This document shows positions 60,403 through 64,000 of a stretch of DNA of 64,000 nt, piece after piece. Within the stretch, counting starts at the first letter, position 1. Each line of letters begins with the position of its first letter. This DNA is from FEN-1219 sp039933105 (lineage in GTDB: Bacteria; Pseudomonadota; Gammaproteobacteria; Steroidobacterales; Rariloculaceae), in assembly GCA_039933105.1 (NCBI GenBank), contig JBDTOT010000003.1:1-64000 (forward strand). Reading direction: 5' to 3'. Position numbers and translations under genes: made by a program. The notes below the pieces were generated by a model. It did not search any database. It was given only the letters and a program-made list of their open reading frames with translations, and was not told the origin of the DNA.

Positions 60403-61364
60403 ACGATCGCGGTAGGGACCCCACTCTTATGCGGACGATTTTCTTAGGCAACGCACAGCGCCGGGACCAATGGTTACAGGCGCTGCGCAGGTTTGGGCGC
60501 GCAGATCTCGCCGCCACGGTCGGCAGTTCGGATCGTGCCGGCAGCGGGAACATTCCGGAGTTCTCGTCGCTGCAGGACGCGCTCGCTCATACGCCCGCCC
60601 ACCTCGCGATCGTTTCGGGGTGCGCAACGGCTGCGGCAATCGACGCGGCCGAGCGTGGATTGGCGGTCATTCTCGAGGACCCTTCCAGTTCCGGCGCGGC
60701 CGAGCTCAGGGCACTCCGCGACGCGGCTGCGCGGCGCGAGCGCGCCGTGACGCTGGTATGTGCCACGAACCGCTATGCGCGCCGCGCACGACTCCTGCGG
60801 CAATTCCTGACGACGGGCAGGCTCGGGGCCATCGGGCACGTGAGCTGTGTCGACCACCGCAGCTCCGCCGGAAACGCCAGCAGCCCCGAGGCATCGACGC
60901 AGCTCGTGAGCGTGGGGTGTGGCCACCTCATGAGCGTCCAGGCTTTGGTGGCGACGCGCCCGCTGAACGTGATGGCAGAGCTCACGGCCAGGAGTCCGCA
61001 AGACGTTTCGACGGCTGCTTTCGTCGAGCTGGAGCAAGGTGTCCACATCCAGTATTTCGGCTCCGTGGGATCCGGGCCGGACCATCATGAGCTGTGGATC
61101 GAAGGCACGGGCGGCTCCCTGAGAACCGACGGCGGGAATGTTCTGTGGCGCAAACGTGGCTGGCGGTTCTTCGTTCCGTTGCGTTTTTCGCTCGGGCGCA
61201 TCGGCGAAGACAAAGATACGGCCCGACTGGCCGCCCTGGCCAAGGTCGAGACGGCGGGGAAAGCCCCTGCCGATTCCGTCGACGCGTTGGCCTTGGCCAG
61301 TGCGGCCATTCAGTCGAACGAGATGGGCTGCGTCGTCCCGCTAGCGGGCGCGGTTCCACGCTAG
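60399..61364 (+). CDS. degenerate Gfo/Idh/MocA-like oxidoreductase
   Basis: 321 aa from the coupled ATG at 60399 (the fold proper starts at a Met ten codons later). Overall shape follows Gfo/Idh/MocA proteins, and GAIGHVSCVDHRSS, LVSVGCGHLMSV and HHELWIEGTGGSLR align with the full-length family. The NAD-binding GxGxxG is replaced by TIFLGNAQRRDQ. The usual EKP motif with its catalytic Lys is EDP (VILEDPSSSG). It is therefore probably not a dehydrogenase. A regulatory or structural partner role is possible. An intact relative lies at 63432. Confidence 0.8.
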   Translation: MNDRGRDPTLMRTIFLGNAQRRDQWLQALRRFGRADLAATVGSSDRAGSGNIPEFSSLQDALAHTPAHLAIVSGCATAAAIDAAERGLAVILEDPSSSGAAELRALRDAAARRERAVTLVCATNRYARRARLLRQFLTTGRLGAIGHVSCVDHRSSAGNASSPEASTQLVSVGCGHLMSVQALVATRPLNVMAELTARSPQDVSTAAFVELEQGVHIQYFGSVGSGPDHHELWIEGTGGSLRTDGGNVLWRKRGWRFFVPLRFSLGRIGEDKDTARLAALAKVETAGKAPADSVDALALASAAIQSNEMGCVVPLAGAVPR

Positions 61365-61406
61365 GGGCCGGCCCATGATGCAACAAAGAAGCAAACGGAT
61401 CGTACC

Positions 61407-62981
61407 GTGAACACAGCGCGAACGCAGACAGATGGCCGGCGGGTCCTGGTCATCGGGTTGGATATGGGCGACGGCCGTCTGATCCGAACGTGGATGAAGC
61501 AAGGAGCCCTGCCGAACCTCGCAGCCATGACCGAGACCGGCACCTGGCTCGATTTGGAAAGCACGGCCGAGATCCTGCACACGTCGACATGGCCGAGTTT
61601 CGCCACCGGGTGCCTGCCGGGGCGACACGGCGTCTACTACCCGTTTCAGCCTGCGCCAGGTTTCCAGACCGCTCAGCCGATTCGATCCGATCAGTATGCG
61701 CGGCCCACGCTGTGGAGCATCGCTAGCGACCACGGCAAGCGGTGCATCGCGTACGACGTCCCGGAGACGTTCCCGGAAACGGACTATCGCGGACGTGCCG
61801 TCTTCGAGTGGGGCGTATGGGCGTGGTACGGCGAGCGCGCCTCTCAGCCGGCGACATTGATCGAGCAGATCGAGCAGCGATTCGGACCGTATCCTCTGAA
61901 GATGGAAGCCAAACAGCTCGGTTTGAAGTTTCCGGAGCCGCGATCGCTGGAGAAACGGCTCATTGCGAGCGTCGAGCACAAACGCCAGTCCTTGCAGTGG
62001 CTGCTTGACGCGGAACCGTGGGACCTCGCCGTCGCCGTCTTCGGCGAAACGCACCCGGCAGGCCATTACCTGTGGCCCAAGAATTCGTTCGGGCCCGAGG
62101 ATCGCGAGGCGAGCGCGTTTGCGCCGATGCTGAATGTCTACGTCGCGATCGATAACGCGATCGGCGAGCTGCGGCGATCTGCCGGGGACGCCGAACTGAT
62201 CATCGTCAGCGGCGACGGCGTCCGGCCGAATCACTGCGGCTGGCACCTGCTACCCGACATTCTCGATCGACTCGGCTACACGGTCGCACCCGCGGCGGGC
62301 GGTGGGTCCGATCCCGCGGCGCGCTCCGGCTCACTCCTGAGTCGCATCAAGGCCAGTCTCCCGCCCTCGGCACGCCGCTGGATCGCCGATCGCCTCCCGA
62401 TGTCCCTGCGCGACAAGATCGGTGCAAGCCTGCAGGCGGCGCGCACGGACTGGAGCCGCAGCCGCGCGTTCACGTTGCCCACCGACCTCGAAGGCTACGT
62501 CAGGATCAACTTGAAGGGACGCGAACCGCAGGGCATCGTCGAGCCGGGCGAGCCGTATCGCGCGTTGTGTCAGGAGATCAAGGCGGATCTCGAAAAGCTC
62601 AAGAACACCACCACCGGCGAGGCCGCGGTGAAGAAGGTCTGGGTGCGCAACGAAGTGTTCCCCGGCGAAGCTCAGGAGTATCTGCCGGACCTGATCGTGG
62701 TCTGGAACGATTCGGCGCCGATCGAATCGATCTCCGGCCCGTCCATCGGGACGATCGCACAGCCGAGCCCGGACCCGCGAACCGGAACGCATTCTCCCCT
62801 CGGCTTCTTGCTCGCGCACGGGCCTGGAGTCGCTGCGGGCCGGCACGGGTCGGCCCGCCTCATCGACGTGGCGCCGACGGTGCTGCGGTTGCTCGGAATC
62901 GACGGCGCAAGCGGCGCGGACGGCGTCGCCACCCCGGCGCTCGTCGCGGAGTCACCCACGGCCTCGACCAGCTCGCATTGA
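61407..62981 (+). CDS. alkaline-phosphatase-superfamily phosphodiesterase-like enzyme
   Basis: 524 aa, type I phosphodiesterase/nucleotide pyrophosphatase-like. Two-metal site elements are visible: LVIGLDMGDGRL (Asp), the nucleophile region HTSTWPSFATGCLPGRHG, FGETHPAGHYLW, SGDGVRPNHCGWHLLP (Asp, His) and GTHSPLGFLLAHGPG (His). No signal peptide or membrane helix is seen, so it appears cytosolic. GTG start at 61407. In a glycan operon it could add or remove a phosphate-linked group on a precursor; the substrate is unknown. Confidence 0.85.
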   Translation: MNTARTQTDGRRVLVIGLDMGDGRLIRTWMKQGALPNLAAMTETGTWLDLESTAEILHTSTWPSFATGCLPGRHGVYYPFQPAPGFQTAQPIRSDQYARPTLWSIASDHGKRCIAYDVPETFPETDYRGRAVFEWGVWAWYGERASQPATLIEQIEQRFGPYPLKMEAKQLGLKFPEPRSLEKRLIASVEHKRQSLQWLLDAEPWDLAVAVFGETHPAGHYLWPKNSFGPEDREASAFAPMLNVYVAIDNAIGELRRSAGDAELIIVSGDGVRPNHCGWHLLPDILDRLGYTVAPAAGGGSDPAARSGSLLSRIKASLPPSARRWIADRLPMSLRDKIGASLQAARTDWSRSRAFTLPTDLEGYVRINLKGREPQGIVEPGEPYRALCQEIKADLEKLKNTTTGEAAVKKVWVRNEVFPGEAQEYLPDLIVVWNDSAPIESISGPSIGTIAQPSPDPRTGTHSPLGFLLAHGPGVAAGRHGSARLIDVAPTVLRLLGIDGASGADGVATPALVAESPTASTSSH

Positions 62982-63007
62982 TCCGATTACGGCTATAGGA
63001 AGCAACC

Positions 63008-63409
63008 ATGACGATTCTCTACATCCTGGCGGTTTGGGCTCACATCTTCGCGATGGCGTTTTGGATCGGGGCCATGTTCTTCGCCGATCCACACAGCACG
63101 CGATTCTTCTCTCGGCTCTTCGAACGCAAGCTACGCGGCGTCGGCTGGTATGCCCACGCGGTGTTATGGCCGACCGGGATATTCATGCTGCACTATCGCG
63201 GGATCTCGCTCGGCGACCTGTTCTCGTCTCAGCTGATCTCGACGGGATGGGGCCGCGCGTTGTGGCTGAAAATCATCCTCGTGCTGACCTTGATTGCCTT
63301 CCAGGTGCTCGTCGGCAACCGGCCTTCCAAGCTCAGCTACGCTTATATACTCGTCGCATTCACGATCATCGGTATCTCCGTGAATCTCGTCCGACCCGTG
63401 CTGCTCTAG
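63008..63409 (+). CDS. small four-helix membrane protein, CopD-like
   Basis: 133 aa with four hydrophobic helices (ILYILAVWAHIFAMAFWIGA, HAVLWPTGIFMLHYRG, ALWLKIILVLTLIAFQVLVG, YILVAFTIIGISVNLV). The His-containing first and second helices and the WLK motif resemble CopD/DUF2269-type proteins, some of which bind heme or copper. ATG start with GGAAG nearby. Lies 26 bases after the phosphodiesterase-like gene. Function unknown. Confidence 0.75.
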   Translation: MTILYILAVWAHIFAMAFWIGAMFFADPHSTRFFSRLFERKLRGVGWYAHAVLWPTGIFMLHYRGISLGDLFSSQLISTGWGRALWLKIILVLTLIAFQVLVGNRPSKLSYAYILVAFTIIGISVNLVRPVLL

Positions 63410-63431
63410 CACTACGACGACCTACGGGCTT

Positions 63432-64000
63432 ATGAACAAACCACTCAGACTCCTGCACGTTGGAACCGGCGGCCGCGGAGCTCATTGGCTGGACTTCATC
63501 GCGCAGCGCGACGACGTAACGTCGGTCGCGTGCGTGGACGTCGATGAGCGAGCACTTACCGCGGCGCGCGACAAGTACCGCTGCGAGGGTTTCACGGATC
63601 TCGCTGTGGCTCTCGAACGAGCCGAAGTGGACGGCGTCCTGATAGCCAGCCCGTCTCTGCTGCATGGGCCGCACGCGATCCAGGCTCTCGAGGCCGGCTT
63701 CCCCGTGATGGTCGAGAAGCCGCTCGCCGCCAATCTCGCCGAGGCGGTGACCGTGGTCGAACGGGCCCGCACGCTCGGACGTCCGTTGATGATCGCGGAG
63801 AACTACCGATTCTTCCGCGCCGAGCGGACGGTTCGCAAGTTGCTGGAGTCGTCCGCGATCGGCCGCGTATCGGGAGCCGTCTGCGTCGACCGCCGCGACC
63901 AGCCTTCGAGAGCGCAAGGCTCGTGGGTCAAGCGCATGAAGGAGCCGTTCCTGACGGAGATTGCCGTACATCATTTCGACAGTTTTCGGTATCTGTTCGG
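63432..64000 (+). CDS. Gfo/Idh/MocA-family oxidoreductase, cut by the window end
   Basis: About 190 residues visible from the ATG at 63432; the rest lies beyond the window. The NAD-binding motif is intact (LLHVGTGGRGAHWLDF), the catalytic EKP is present (VMVEKPLAAN), and AENYRFFRAERTVRKLLES plus IAVHHFDSFRYLF follow. It is likely to oxidise or reduce a sugar nucleotide or glycan precursor. It is the intact counterpart of the degenerate copy at 60399. Confidence 0.9.
   Translation, partial: MNKPLRLLHVGTGGRGAHWLDFIAQRDDVTSVACVDVDERALTAARDKYRCEGFTDLAVALERAEVDGVLIASPSLLHGPHAIQALEAGFPVMVEKPLAANLAEAVTVVERARTLGRPLMIAENYRFFRAERTVRKLLESSAIGRVSGAVCVDRRDQPSRAQGSWVKRMKEPFLTEIAVHHFDSFRYLF

Overview
The window is 64 kb of GC-rich chromosome from a proteobacterium, most likely a gammaproteobacterium. 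The evidence is the rpsB / map-glnD-dapD arrangement, a DusA-type tRNA-dihydrouridine synthase, a GlrK / QseG-like / GlrR operon, dsbB, and the PrsK/PrsR regulators found in environmental proteobacteria with PEP-CTERM/exosortase systems. I cannot name a genus. Genes are dense and many are translationally coupled through ATGA- or TGATG-type overlaps.

Layout. 1-5.5 kb: rpsB, divergent from map-glnD-dapD. 5.5-6.0 kb: a non-coding block that is a large imperfect inverted repeat. 6-18 kb: phosphate uptake and sensing (pstSCAB; phoB-phoR-phoU followed by dsbB), dapE, tsaB and a DinG/YoaA-like helicase. 18-27 kb: pckG, a cyclase-FHA protein, a methyltransferase, dusA and a 1159-aa PAS/GAF/GGDEF/EAL protein. 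27-30.5 kb: a secreted zinc-metalloprotease lipoprotein with a coupled partner, and galE. 30.5-35.5 kb: a GlrK-like kinase, QseG-like lipoprotein and GlrR-like regulator, facing PrsR. 35.5-42.5 kb: a sugar aminotransferase, a pseudoreceiver-TonB fusion, mobA, an HDOD protein, gltX, tRNA-Glu and tRNA-Ala. 42.5-47.4 kb: PrsK, divergent from two tandem c-di-GMP-I riboswitches that lead into a lipoprotein with Ig-like and Fn3 domains and an outer-membrane beta-barrel protein. 47.4-53.3 kb: ugd, a PQQ-type sugar dehydrogenase fused to cytochrome c, tRNA-Val, and a carbamoyltransferase/SxtJ/DUF5989 operon. 53.5-56.5 kb: a large FG-GAP protein containing an exactly duplicated 354-bp segment. 56.7-64 kb: a cell-surface glycan operon with three glycosyltransferases, a degenerate and an intact Gfo/Idh/MocA protein, an alkaline-phosphatase-superfamily enzyme and a small membrane protein.

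How it fits together. The right half reads as a cell-envelope / exopolysaccharide region: sugar-nucleotide supply (galE, ugd, aminotransferase), glycan assembly and tailoring (glycosyltransferases, carbamoyltransferase, phosphatase-like enzyme), secreted surface proteins, and two layers of control (PrsK/PrsR with sigma-54, and c-di-GMP through tandem riboswitches). The most promising little-described unit is the prsK / tandem-riboswitch / lipoprotein / beta-barrel locus. No exosortase gene and no PEP-CTERM substrate were seen in the window. No CRISPR array, prophage or insertion sequence was found.
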